Assembly: GCA_018195615.1 (NCBI GenBank)
Contig: JAGTPG010000001.1
Coordinates: 1,240,001 to 1,304,000 of the forward strand
DNA length: 64,000 bases
DNA from: Streptomyces tuirus
GTDB taxonomy: Bacteria > Actinomycetota > Actinomycetes > Streptomycetales > Streptomycetaceae
Direction: 5' to 3'
Positions 9,117 through 19,600 of this stretch are shown one piece after another. A program made the translations under genes and the position numbers. Position 1 is the first letter of the stretch. Each line of letters begins with the position of its first letter. The notes under the pieces were generated by a model. That model was not told the DNA's origin and ran no database searches. It worked only from the letters and a program-made list of their open reading frames with translations.

Positions 9117-12100
9117 TTAGGCGAAAGCAATGGATGTGCACCAGGTGAAGCAGGCCGTCCCGGCTGCGTGCGCGACGACGAATCCCGTGGCACAGGCCGC
9201 TATCGAGGAGACGGCGGTGGGCAGGTGGTAGGGCTCAGCCAGCTGCCGCCGGGTCTCGAGGTCCCAGACCACGACACGCTGGTCCTCACCTCCACCGACG
9301 GCGAGGACGCGGCCTCCTGGCAGCGTCGCCGTGGCCAGTGCGGTCACCCGGCGCCGCAGACCGGTGAGTGGTTCGGCCACTCCTGGGCGGTCGAGGTCCC
9401 ACACGCGGACCTCGCCCCCGTCCCCACCGGACAGCGCCACCCTCCGCTCCCCGGGCAGCACGGCCGTGGCCACCGCCTGAATCCGTCCACCGCGGCGGGT
9501 CAGGGCCGCCACCTCGTGACCGGTCGTCACGTCCCAGACCAGCAGGGCGCCCGCGCGGTCACCGCTGATCGCGACCCCGGGCGGCGTGGCACCGCCGTCG
9601 GCCAGGGCCATCGCCAGTATCCAGTCGCCGTGCCCGGTGAAGGTGCCGAGCCCCGCCCCCGTCCGCAGGTCCCACACCGTCGCTGCGGCGTTGTCCCCGC
9701 CGGCGACCAGAACCTGCCGGCCATCCGCGGCGCGGCCCACCGCCAGCGCCCTGATCCGTCCCGTCCCGTCGGGAAACCTGCGGACCACGGTGCCACCGGT
9801 CAGCTCCCACATCCGCAGGGAACCGTCCCGGCCGCCCGCCACGACGACCGGACCCAGGTCCGGCAGCTCGGCCGTCACCAGCGCCCGCACCAGCAACCGC
9901 CGCCCCGAGTCGTCCAGCGTGTGCCTGCGGTCGCCCGTCGCCAGGTCCCACACCTCCGCGCGTCGCTCACCGCCCCCGGCGACGCACAGGGCGGGCCCCT
10001 CCTCGGGCACGGCGACGGCCACCGCCTCCATGACCTCCTCGTGCCCGGTCTCCGGGACGTCCGGGCGGGCGTCCGCGACGTCCCAGACGACGGCGTGCGC
10101 GTCGGCACCGCCGCTCACCGCCACGAGACGCTCCCCGATCAGCGCCACGTCGACGCTGTGCACACCACCGGGATGCGCGGCGAACACGTAGGTGCGCCGG
10201 CCCGTGCCGAGGTCCCACACGGCGACGCGGCCGTCGGCGCATCCCGTGACGACCCACCCGCGCTCACCGTCCCCGCCGAGCGCGAGGCAGGTGATCACCC
10301 CGTGGCCCGCGGTCACCAGCTCGTGCAGCCGCCGGCCCGAGTCGAGGTCCCACACCAGGACGCGCCCCGCACGGTCACCGCTCACCGCGATGTGCCGTTC
10401 GCCGACGGTGCCCGTGGCCAGGCGGGTCACCCGGTCCCCATGCCCCCTCAGCCTGTGCAGCCTGCGCCCGTCGGCCGCGTTCCACACCAGCACCCGCCCG
10501 TCGTAGCAGCCGGTGACGGCCACGACCGTGCCGCCACCCAGCGTCGCCGTGGCCACGGACCGGACGAAGTCGGCGTGTGGGCCGAGGGTGCGCAGCCGCT
10601 GTCCTGTCCGCATGTCCCAGACCCGGGCCGACCGCTCCTCCCCCACGGCGATCGCGACCGGGGTGCCGTCCGGCAGGCGCGCGGCGGCGATCGCCGAGAC
10701 CAGCACCATCGAGCTGTCCAGCCGGGTCGGCCTCCCGTCGTCCGGGTTCCACAGGAGCACCTCGTGGCGGTGCCCGGCGGCCACGACACGGGTGCCGCCC
10801 TCCGGGAGGGTGACGGTGCCGAGCGTCCGGATCGGTCCGATGCCGCCCGCCCGCCGATGGACCCGGTCGCCCTCGCGCAGGTCGTGGACGTACAAGTGGC
10901 CGTCCTCCCCTCCGGAGACGAGGACGTGGCGTCCGTCGGCGAGCCGGGCCGGCGCGATCGCCCGGGCCGGGCCCGACAGACCGTCGAGGGGGCGCAGGAT
11001 CCTGCCGCTGAGCGGGTCCGACAGCCGTGTCCGGTGGGTGTCCCCGGTGCTGACGACGGCGTACGTCCCGTCGCTCTCCGTTTCCCCCTTCCCGTCGCCG
11101 CCCGGCACCTGAGTGAGCATCACCTGGGAGACCGGCCCTCCGTGCGGACCGAGGGTCTGCAGCCGTGCCGTGTTCGCTGTCCGGCTGACGGCCCAGACCG
11201 GCCGGGCCGACGCCGGAGGCGGACCCGGCTGGGAGGCCAGCAGGTCGGACAGCCCGGTCTCCCGCCACACGGTCGCGTCGAGGCACAGCAGGTCCCGCCG
11301 TACGGCCGTGATGTGCCGGAGCGGATGGTGTGCCGTGGTCTGGCGGTAGACGTCGGCGTGCGTTCGGGCCTGGTCACCGCAGGCGCGGTGCAGGTGCCGT
11401 ACGAGTCGCTCCGGGTCGGCGTGCAGCAGGTACGACACGTCCTGGAGCAGCGCGTCCAGTCGGTCCGGGCCGGCGTCGGCCGCGTGGTCCGCCGCGTGCC
11501 GCCGCAGGTATCGGTCCGCCCTGGACCAGTCCCGTACACCGCGTTCGGCCGGCACGGTCGACAGCAGGGCGTCCAGTACGACGTGGGGGTCCGTGCGCGC
11601 TTCCATGTGCTCGGCGAGCGCCTGGTGGAAGAAGCGGTAGAGCTTCCCGTCGTCCACGCCGTCGACGTCGACGGCCGGGCCGGCACCGGAGTCGTGGGTG
11701 GACCGGAGATAGAACCGCGCCCCGGTGAGCGCCTCCCGCGTGTCCCGCGGCCGCGGCGTCAGTGCTCCGTCACGGGCCTCGGGGCGCAGCGCGAGGGCCA
11801 CCTGGTGCACCAGGCGGGGCGGCATGCCCGGCCCGGCCGCCCGGGCGAGCGCCGCCAGCACCGCGCCGGCCCAGGGCAGTTCGGCGGTGAGCGTGCCCAG
11901 GCTCAGCTCCAGCATGCCCGGCAGATCGCACGGCAGGTCCCGGGCGATCTCGGCCTTGGACAGGCGCGTGCCCGCCTGGGCGAGTGCGCGCAGGTGCGCG
12001 CCGTACACAGCCGCGGTCAGGAACGCCCCGTGCTCGGCGGGGCCCGACAGGCGAAGCGCGATCATCTCCGTCACGTCGGAGGAGTAGTCGGTGTCCAGGA

Positions 12101-13630
12101 GCCGGCCCAGGTACGTGCCCAGGTGCTCGGCCAACGACGCGGGTTCCTCCGCGTCGAGGTCCAGGAGTCGACCGGGCCGGCCGGTGACAGCGGCGTGCAG
12201 GTCGGGCAGGCTGTCCGGCCACAGCCGGGTGCCGATCAGCACCCGGCAGCCGGGCACCGGATCGCCGGCTTCGCCCGTCAGCGGCAGCAGCACGTGCCGC
12301 AGCAGCCCGTCGGGGTCGCCGGCCTCGTCGAGCGCGTCGAGTACGACGGTGACGTCCCCGACCGCACGCAGCGCGGCGGACAGTTCCTCGAAAGTCGTCT
12401 TCGCCGCCTCGGCCCGCACATGCCCGCCTCCGTCCTGCTGCCTGGGCGGGCGCAGTGCCTGTACCTGCCGGTGCAGCGAGTCCACGACGTCCTGGGTGGA
12501 CAGGTCGTGGGCGTGCACGGCCAGCAGCCGGGGGTTCTGCGGGGGACGGAAGTGGTGCAGGCCGAGGCGGTCCCGCAGGGGACGCAGCCGGGGGTGGACG
12601 GTGCACACCGTCGCCCCGAGGAGTGCCGACTTCCCCGCGCCGGGTCTGCCGGTGACGACCAGCAGACGGTGCTGCCGGGCCCGGGGGGCGCCGAGCCACT
12701 CCTCGATGCGCCTGAGCTCGGTGCGGCGCCCGCTGAAGAAGAACGCCTCCGCGTCCGGGGTGCCGGCGGCCCGGGCGGCGAAGTGGTGCAGGTCCAGCCG
12801 GGGTCCAGTCTCTCGGCGTATCGCCGCAGCGCCGCGACCGCCTCGGCCTGGAACTGCTCCTCGGCCTCGACGGCGTGGTGCGGGTTGCGGAGGAAGGGAG
12901 CCGGGGCCTGGGACGCCTCGTCGTGCTTGGTGCACACCACGTCCTGCCTCGGCATGCCCGCGGCGGTGTCGATGCGCGCCAGTTCCTCGTCGATCTGCTC
13001 CGCCAGCAGGGTCACGGGAACGTGCTCCAGGTGGGGTGGGACGTCCAGGAGGCGGCGGGCGATGCGGTCGACCACCGTCGCGGTCGCCTTGCTGAAACGC
13101 GCTCCGTAGGTGATCTCCCGGGCACCACAGGCCGCGATCACCCAGGCGTTGCGGCTCTCCATGCCGAGCAGGCGCTGGGTGAGCTGGGAGGTGAGGGCCG
13201 TACCGCCGCCGCACACGTCGAGCAGGAACAGGACCGGCCCGCCGTCTTCGTGTTCGACGTCCCGGAGCAGTTCGTCGACGTCCACGCTGGTCCTGCGGAT
13301 GCCGTTGGGGACCGTCGTGGTTCCCTTCATCGCCAGGTAGAGCACGGGCCCGACCGTCTGCGCATGGCCGCTGAAGTGCACCACGAGGGGATGTGGGCCG
13401 CTCCGTTCACGCGCCGTCCGCCACGCGACGCGGAACTCGGCGGGTGTCGGGTCGAACAGCGGCTCGGTGACCTCGAGGCCGGCTCGACGCAGCGCGTGGG
13501 CGACGTTCCGTACGGAGTCGTCCACACTCGGCAGGGGTTCGAGCGGAAACACCCCCGCGGCCTCTTCCTCCTCGGTCGGCACGCGCGCGGGGAAGCCGCC
13601 CGCGCCCACCACGAGTGCGTGCACTGTCAC
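9117..13630 (-). CDS. Caspase-like / P-loop STAND / WD40 protein, one-base frameshift
   Basis: When one base is restored at 12800-12803 the gene encodes about 1,504 aa. Residues 1-250 are a caspase-like (C14) protease: His in VVHFSGHAQ (about 87) and Cys in FLLDVCGGGTA (about 137) form the expected dyad. Next comes a NACHT/STAND NTPase with Walker A GRPGAGKSALLG (about 325) and Walker B VTVVLDALDE (about 427), then a helical linker, then about 13 WD40 blades (repeating VWDL/VLVWDL signatures) from about residue 820 to the C-terminus, probably two propellers. By analogy with NLR/APAF-1-like proteins, WD40 sensing would trigger NTPase oligomerisation and caspase activation. The GTG at 13630 follows GAGGGGG. 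It is the last gene of a three-gene operon with the HExxH enzyme. Confidence 0.9.
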
Positions 13631-13688
13631 GGCCGTGTTCCCCCTCCGTACCGCATGAGTCCGCGGACGTGCGCCCGCCCTGCCGGGA

Positions 13689-14570
13689 TCAATCCGCGAG
13701 GTGGGGCGCGAGCGCGGCCGCGGTCAGTCCGGCCGAGAGATAGCCGCCGAAGGTGTGGGGATCGAAGACGCCGATGTCCGTGGTCGCGTGCGCGTCGACC
13801 GGGAAGGCACCGCCCAGCTCCCGCGGCACTGCCAGCAGGTCGCCCACGTCGGCGATGTTCACCCAGCGCCGCACGCCGGGGGGCCGCGTGCCGCGCCCGT
13901 CGACGGGTTCGGGGTCCAGCTTGCGCCGGAGCGCGGGGAGCCCCAGCGGCGAGCCGAGAGTGAGCAACAGGTCGAGTTCCAGGTCCGGGTGGGCGTGCAG
14001 CGTCTCGTACGCGACCACGCTGCCCAGCGAGTGAGCCACCACGACCCGTGCGTCGTGGTCGCGGACGGCCTGGGCCACGGTCGCCCGAACCGCCTTACGG
14101 CGACCGGGACGCGAGGTGTAGGCATCGGTGTCCTGAAGCAGGGCCACCACGAGGCGCGACAGCAGTTCCGCCAGCCGCTGCCGGGCCGCGGGCGGCGCGT
14201 CCCCGGCACGCTGGTCCACGAGCCGGTCGACGGCCCACCGCAGCGGCGAGAGCACGCCGGCCTGGCCCTCCCGGGGCCGTGCCACTCCGGCCGTCTCCAG
14301 CCATTCCCACGCCTCGCCCTCCTGGACGGACGTCAGGTCCTCCAGGGCGCCCGCACCCGCGGACTGCTGTTCGGGCCGGTAGTCATCGGCGAGCTGGTGG
14401 GCGTAGTACGCCATGACCAGCTCGGGCACCGGCACATGGGACAGTCCTGCCGCGCCCAGCCCCTTGCGCAGCCGGTCCGCCGCGGCGGCGGCCTTGAGTT
14501 CCGCGGCCTGCTGCGGCGACGCGCCCCGCACGAGGTTGCCGATACCGTGCACGAGCACCACGGTTCCCAT
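13689..14570 (-). CDS. Alpha/beta hydrolase, lipase-like
   Basis: A 293-aa protein that opens directly with TVVLVHGIGNLVRG, the first strand and oxyanion loop of lipase-type hydrolases. The nucleophile elbow is VVAHSLGSVVAYETL (GxSxG variant AHSLG); the acid (NIADVGDLLAVP) and a histidine in DPHTFGGYLS complete a plausible triad. No signal peptide, so the protein is cytosolic. It lies between the HExxH enzyme (107 nt upstream) and the caspase-STAND gene (58 nt downstream), all on the minus strand, and is probably co-transcribed. It may cleave an ester or peptide bond, or act as an effector, within this conflict/RiPP-like locus; the substrate is unknown. Confidence 0.83.
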   Translation of the reverse strand: MGTVVLVHGIGNLVRGASPQQAAELKAAAAADRLRKGLGAAGLSHVPVPELVMAYYAHQLADDYRPEQQSAGAGALEDLTSVQEGEAWEWLETAGVARPREGQAGVLSPLRWAVDRLVDQRAGDAPPAARQRLAELLSRLVVALLQDTDAYTSRPGRRKAVRATVAQAVRDHDARVVVAHSLGSVVAYETLHAHPDLELDLLLTLGSPLGLPALRRKLDPEPVDGRGTRPPGVRRWVNIADVGDLLAVPRELGGAFPVDAHATTDIGVFDPHTFGGYLSAGLTAAALAPHLAD

Positions 14571-14677
14571 CCCCCACCACCCCCATGGCCCGGTCCAAGA
14601 CCTGATGTGGGGAGTCTTGTACCCCGTGCGCGGCCCCGCCCAACACCGGTGGCCGAGGGGCGGGACGTCGGCGCGCC

Positions 14678-16030
14678 TCAGCTCTCCGTCCGCCCGGCCC
14701 GGTTCCGCTTCGACCAGCGCGCGCGGTGGGCCTCCGCCTGCCGCCGTGCCTCCCGCACGGCGGACCGCGGCAGCGGCACGGTGCGCAGCTCGGCCAGGGC
14801 CTGGCCCATGGTGGCGACGAACCGGCGCCCGGTGTGCGTCAGTCCGCTCGGGTCGGCCAGCATCGCCTCCTGCGTTTCGGAAGCCGCCTCACGCCACCGG
14901 GCACACCGCACATGTGCCCGATGCCGCTCCGCCGGGTCGGACACGAAGCCGGCCTCCCGGGACCAGAAACGGGCCACGGACAGAAAGGCGTACGTGCCGT
15001 GCAGCAGGCCGTACAGCGGCCTCGGGTCGTCCCGCCACGGCGCGTAGTACCGCGCTCCCGGCTCCGCCGCACTCGGCTCGGCGAGCAGGTCGACGAGGTG
15101 CATCACGGCGGCGAGCTTGCTGTGCTGCATCTCGTGGACCAGCGTCTCGGCCAGGTCGCGGGCGTGCGTGGGCCGGGACAGTGTCACTCCGCCGAACATC
15201 TCGGCCGCGCTTCCGCTGTGCCGCGCCCGCGAACCCTCGGCGACGGGCACCGGAGTCAGTGTGCGCAGGCCTGCGTCCAGCTCCGCGGCGTAGTCGGCGT
15301 GCCGGTCCCGCAGCAGCCGCATCGCGCCCTCGGCCGTGGACCGCCAGACGCGCAGTTCGTCCTCGGGCAGCCGGTACGGTCGATCCGCGGCCGTCACCAC
15401 GACCTGGTCCACATCGTCGACCAGGAAGGACGACTCCGGTCCCGCGGTCGCGCCCCGCAGCGGCCACCAGTCGGCCCGCTCGGCACCGAGCGCCGTCGTC
15501 GGCGGGAGGCCCACCCGCAGTCCCGTCCCGGTTTCGAGGACACCGCCCAGGCGGTTGACGCGCAGCAGCAACGGGGTACCGGGGGCGGTGTCCGGCAGGC
15601 GGACCGCCCCCAGCCCGGGCAGCACGACTCCCGGTGGGGCGACGGTCAGACCGATCGAGACGTCCAGGCCGGTGGCGGTGGCGGCAGCGGCGGCCACCGC
15701 GGCCAACGGCAGGGGGCCGGCGGCCGACCCGTTCCCGTCGAGCGCCCGCCAGGTCGTCACCAGTCGTGGCCCCACCGCAGGGTGACGGAGGATGCGCCGG
15801 GTCACGTCCGGCGCCGTGCGCCAGGCGTCGGCGAGCACGCCGAACAGCCGGCTCATACCGCGCCCCGTGTCTCCGCCGTGCTCTCCGGCCCGGTCCAGCA
15901 CGGCCCTGAGCAGCAACAGCCGCCGGCTGTACTCGCTGTCGCGGAGCAGCCGGACGGTCTCGGCGCCCCCGCCGCCCCGGGCGAGTGCGGCGAGCAGCCG
16001 GCTGTCCAGGCGGTACGCGGACGGTGTCAC
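14678..16030 (-). CDS. HEXXH-motif putative peptide beta-hydroxylase (aKG-HExxH type)
   Basis: A 450-aa protein with the N-terminal signature LARGGGGAETVRLLRDSEY, followed by RRLLLLRAVLD, and a central ETLVHEMQHSKLAAVMHLVD carrying HExxH (about residue 298). This matches the HEXXH-motif family (TIGR04267-like) found beside FxSxx-COOH precursor genes. Recent work assigns members as iron/2-oxoglutarate-dependent peptide beta-hydroxylases, whereas the same domain fused to FxsB radical SAM enzymes is often inactive; here the motif is intact. It is not expected to be a protease despite the zincin-like motif. The GTG at 16030 has only a weak ribosome site. It is divergent from the precursor-like gene at 16354 and first in the operon leading to the caspase-STAND gene. 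Confidence 0.82.
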   Translation of the reverse strand: MTPSAYRLDSRLLAALARGGGGAETVRLLRDSEYSRRLLLLRAVLDRAGEHGGDTGRGMSRLFGVLADAWRTAPDVTRRILRHPAVGPRLVTTWRALDGNGSAAGPLPLAAVAAAAATATGLDVSIGLTVAPPGVVLPGLGAVRLPDTAPGTPLLLRVNRLGGVLETGTGLRVGLPPTTALGAERADWWPLRGATAGPESSFLVDDVDQVVVTAADRPYRLPEDELRVWRSTAEGAMRLLRDRHADYAAELDAGLRTLTPVPVAEGSRARHSGSAAEMFGGVTLSRPTHARDLAETLVHEMQHSKLAAVMHLVDLLAEPSAAEPGARYYAPWRDDPRPLYGLLHGTYAFLSVARFWSREAGFVSDPAERHRAHVRCARWREAASETQEAMLADPSGLTHTGRRFVATMGQALAELRTVPLPRSAVREARRQAEAHRARWSKRNRAGRTES

Positions 16031-16353
16031 CGTCGCGTGTTGCGGAGTCAGGTCCGCTCCCGAAGCCGTGCGGTGTCCTTTGCGGGAGCGTCGCGCGCCA
16101 CTTCCGGCTCACCCGTTTCGGTATCCATCGAGCTCCCGTGTACGAACGAATTTGCGCTCCGAACCAGGAAGGTTTCCCGCGGCGAACCGGACGGCCCGAG
16201 GACCGCCCGAAGCGTCGCACTTGTCGGTAGACTCATTCGAGTCTGACAGCAAGTCATCGGTTTGGCAGCCGAGTTGAGCGGCCACACCACAACTGTCCGG
16301 CAGTCCTCCACGTGTGGCGGATTCTCGACTCAATCGGGACGGCGGGGCTCCGT
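16031..16353. promoter_or_regulatory. Divergent promoter region of the HExxH/FxsA-like locus, with a 16-bp palindrome at 16229-16244
   Basis: This 323-nt region separates the two divergent operons and is visibly less GC-rich than the flanking genes. It contains the inverted repeat AGACTC-ATTC-GAGTCT at 16229-16244, with a further GACTC half-site near 16327. Control of both operons from one operator is an inference. No reading frame here looks coding. Confidence 0.45.
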
Positions 16354-16635
16354 ATGAATGATCTGACCAAAACGCGGGACGTGCTGGATTCTCCCTTGGT
16401 TGATCTTTCGAATTTTCCCTTGGACGCAATCCGGTCACTGCCCGAATCCGTGATAGTGAGGGCCTTGCGGCGTGTGCGGCAGGAAGCGGCACACCCCGAG
16501 GCCATGTTCACCACGAATCACGAGAAGGACCCCGGGGCGGTGAAGCGCGGGAGGAGTGACCGCCCCGGCCCGCCCACCGCCCGTCCCCTGCGTCCGATCA
16601 CCACCGACGAAGCGAAGCGGAGCCGAGATGTCTGA
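16354..16635 (+). CDS. FxsA-like (FxSxx-COOH family) precursor-like peptide, C-terminally extended
   Basis: A 93-aa protein whose first 50 residues match the leader of FxSxx-COOH precursor peptides: DSPLVDLSNFPLDAIRSLP, then SVIVRALRRV. Where typical members end in F-x-S-x-x and a stop, this one has an MFTTNH segment at 51-56 and continues for about 37 further polar residues (KDPGAVKRGRSD..., ending KRSRDV). It lacks the canonical carboxy-terminus. Its stop at 16635 overlaps the start of the FxsT-like gene by 8 nt, so translation is coupled. Neighbours support the call: an HExxH peptide-hydroxylase gene lies divergently and an FxsT-like gene downstream. The product of modification is unknown. 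The ATG at 16354 is chosen by homology; a weak GGCGGGG precedes it. Confidence 0.7.
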   Translation: MNDLTKTRDVLDSPLVDLSNFPLDAIRSLPESVIVRALRRVRQEAAHPEAMFTTNHEKDPGAVKRGRSDRPGPPTARPLRPITTDEAKRSRDV

Positions 16636-19600
16636 GGCGGACGGCCGGATCTCCCGCCCCCGTGTGGCCGCGTTCTGTTCCACGGCGGAGGACATCGGCC
16701 AGACGACCACGCTGCTCAACACGGCCGTGCTGCTGGCCCGTTCGGGCCGCAGGGTGCTCGTGCTCGACGGCCGCAACGCGGATGTGCGCACCCGGCACTA
16801 CGTCCGCTCGGTCGCCCCGGCCACCGCCCTGCTGCCGGACGAGGAGGGCGGTCCGTCCGTGGAGGAGTGGTCTCCCTCCGGTGCGGTCCTTCCCATCGGA
16901 CTGGCGACCCTGAAGGGCCCGGATCCGCTGGCCGCGGTGTCCGGAGCGGGCCCGGATCATCCCGCCTTCCAGGGGTACGACGACGTGCTGATCGACGCAC
17001 CGCTGCCCCGTACCGAGCAACAGACCGCGCAGCTCGCACGGCTGCCGGATCTGCTCGTGGTCTGCTTCACCGCCGACTCCTCCTTCATCGAGGACGCCGC
17101 CGTGCTGGCCCGGAGCATCCTGCGGCACACCGACCGCTCCCTGGACGTCATCGCGCTGGCCCTGCAGACCGACTGGTCGCACGAGGACCAGTTGCGCATC
17201 GCCCGGGACCGGGTCGGGCCGAGCTTCGCCCGGCTCTTCGGCCGCCCGGTGCGCTACCTGGAAGTCCCCTACCACGCGATGTCGGCCCGCAGCACCCGGC
17301 TCGGCACGGAGCTGGACAACGGCAACGGCTTCGACGAACGGGTCCTGCCGTCTCTCGAACGCCTGGTCTCCGCCCTGGACCGGCCGCACCCGGTCGTGCC
17401 GGCGCACGTCACCCTCGTCCACACCTCGCGCCACGCGGTCTGGGCCGACTGGATCGGAGCCCAGCTGCGCGCCGTCGGTGTCGGCGTCGTACGGCGGACC
17501 TACGGCGGCTGGCGTCCCGAGCGCCCGGCGGACGACGCCGCCGTACTGCTGCTGCAGCCGACCACGGTGCGCCGGGAGGAACAGCGGGCCCTGCGGACCC
17601 TGTCCGACCCGGGGATCCGGATGGTGCTGGTGGACAGCGAGGCACTGCCGCCCGGGTTCGCCCACCACCAGCAGATCGACCTGCGCCGCCACGACGAGCA
17701 GCGGGCCGCCGAACTCCTGCTGAGCGGACTGTCGCTGCCGGTGCCGCGCCGTCCGCCGATCTCCCCCCACCGCTTCCCCAGCATCCCCAACCGCACCAAC
17801 ATCGCCGCCCGCAGCGTCACCTTCGTGGGCCGCGAGGCCCTGCTCGACGACATCCGCGAGGCGCTGCGCGGCGTCGCCGGCCAGGACCGCCCCTGCCTGC
17901 TCCTCGGCGCGCCCGGCGTCGGCAAGTCCGAGGCCCTGCTCGAGTTCTGCCACCGGTTCGGCGGCTCCTACGACGTCGTCTGGTGGTTGCGGGCCGACGC
18001 CCCCGAGAACGTCCGGGCCTCGCTCGCCGCGCTCGGTGACGCCCTCGGCGAACCCACCGCCCAGGAACTCAGCGGCCACATCCGGGCGCTGCGGGCGAAG
18101 GCCGACGAGACCGGCGAGCGCTGGCTGCTGGTCTGCGACGAACTCGACGACGTGGCGTCCCTGGGCGCCATGACGGACCTGCTGCCGACGCCGTCCGGCA
18201 ACTGCCACATCCTGTTCGCCGCACGTGACGGGAAGGGACCCGCGCCGGCCGGCGCCGTGCAGGTCGCCCCCTTCTCCCGGGGCGAGAGCGAGGCGCTGCT
18301 CCTGACGCTGCTGCCCGGGCTCACGCCCTCCCACGCACGGGACGTCGTCCACCGGGTCGGTCCGCTGCCGCTCGCTCTGCGCCTCGCCGCCTGCTGGATC
18401 GGGGCCCGGGCCACCCGGGTCGCGGAGAGGGACAACCTGAGCGGCGCCCAGGCCCGGCACTCCGCCGTCGAGGCGTTCCTCGAAGCCTTCACCGACCTGC
18501 AACAGACCTACGGCCCGGGCGCGCTGGCCGGGACACAGATCCTGCTGCGCATGGCTCGCTCCTCCGTCCGCTCCAGCCCGGCGGCCGAGGCGTGGTCGCA
18601 CGAACCGGCGGGTGTCGCGGCGCTGAACTGGCTGATCGACGCCTGCGCGCTGATCACCGGCGCGGGCGTCGACCTGCGGATGCTGCGCTCCCGGTCCATG
18701 AGAGCGGCGCTGGCGCAGGCAGGTCCGGATCACACCGCGGACGGGAAGCCGGTCCGCCCGGCAGACGTCCTCCTCGTCGACGCCGCGTTGTGGGCACTGC
18801 ACCAGCACGGGCTGGTCGAGTTGGACTTCGCCCGCCCCGGACAGCCCGTCCGCCAGCACCGGGTGCTGCGGGAGCTCATCGTGGCCGGACTCGGCGGTGA
18901 GCCGCGCATCGAAGGGCAACTGCGCGCGGCGCTCAGCGACAACCTGCTCGGCATGGCCGACAGCCCCGCCCCGCCCGACTCCGAGACCATCACCCGGCGC
19001 GGCAGACAGATCGACGCGCTGCGGCTCTGGGAGGACGCCCGCCCCGCGGTACGGCAGTCGCTGTTGAACCACCTGGCCGACCTCGTCCGCACCCAGGAGG
19101 AAGAGGCGCTCAAGGAGTGTCTGCGCCTGGGCCGGCTCGCACTCCAGGGCTGGACGGAACACGACTCCCTGGAGCACCGGCGGCTGCGCGCCCTGCTGTC
19201 CGACGCGCAGCACCTGCGGGGCGAGTACGCGGAATCCGGCAGTCTCGCCCTCGGCGTGCTGCGGGAGTACCGGGGGAACCTCGGTCTCAGCCACCCCCGC
19301 TCCCTGCAGATGGCCGACAGTTATGCGGCGAACCTGGGCTCCGCGGGCCATGTGGGCGACGCCCTCGACGAGGCTCTGCATGTCGCCCGCTGCATGGCGA
19401 GGCTGCTGGGCCCGCGGCACGGCAGCACCGAGCGGGTCCACCGCAACCTCGCCTGGTGCTACGCCGCCGCCGGCGACTACGCCGAGGGCATGCGGCTGTA
19501 CCGCCAGGTCTACGAACAGCGTCGGGCCATCGGCGGCGACGACGACCCCGCCGTCCGGGACATGGTCCCCTGGCTGGCCGAGATGCACCGCCTGCTCGGC

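Noticed and set aside
9168-13109. Very long plus-strand open frame (about 1,300 codons) opposite the caspase/WD40 gene
   Set aside because: Composition is Arg/Pro/Gly/His-rich with no domain; it is the usual GC-rich antisense shadow of the real minus-strand gene.
14678-16030. HExxH motif read as a zinc metalloprotease
   Set aside because: The N-terminal signature and the FxsA/FxsT-like neighbours fit the HEXXH peptide-modification family better; there is no signal peptide or Met-turn evidence.
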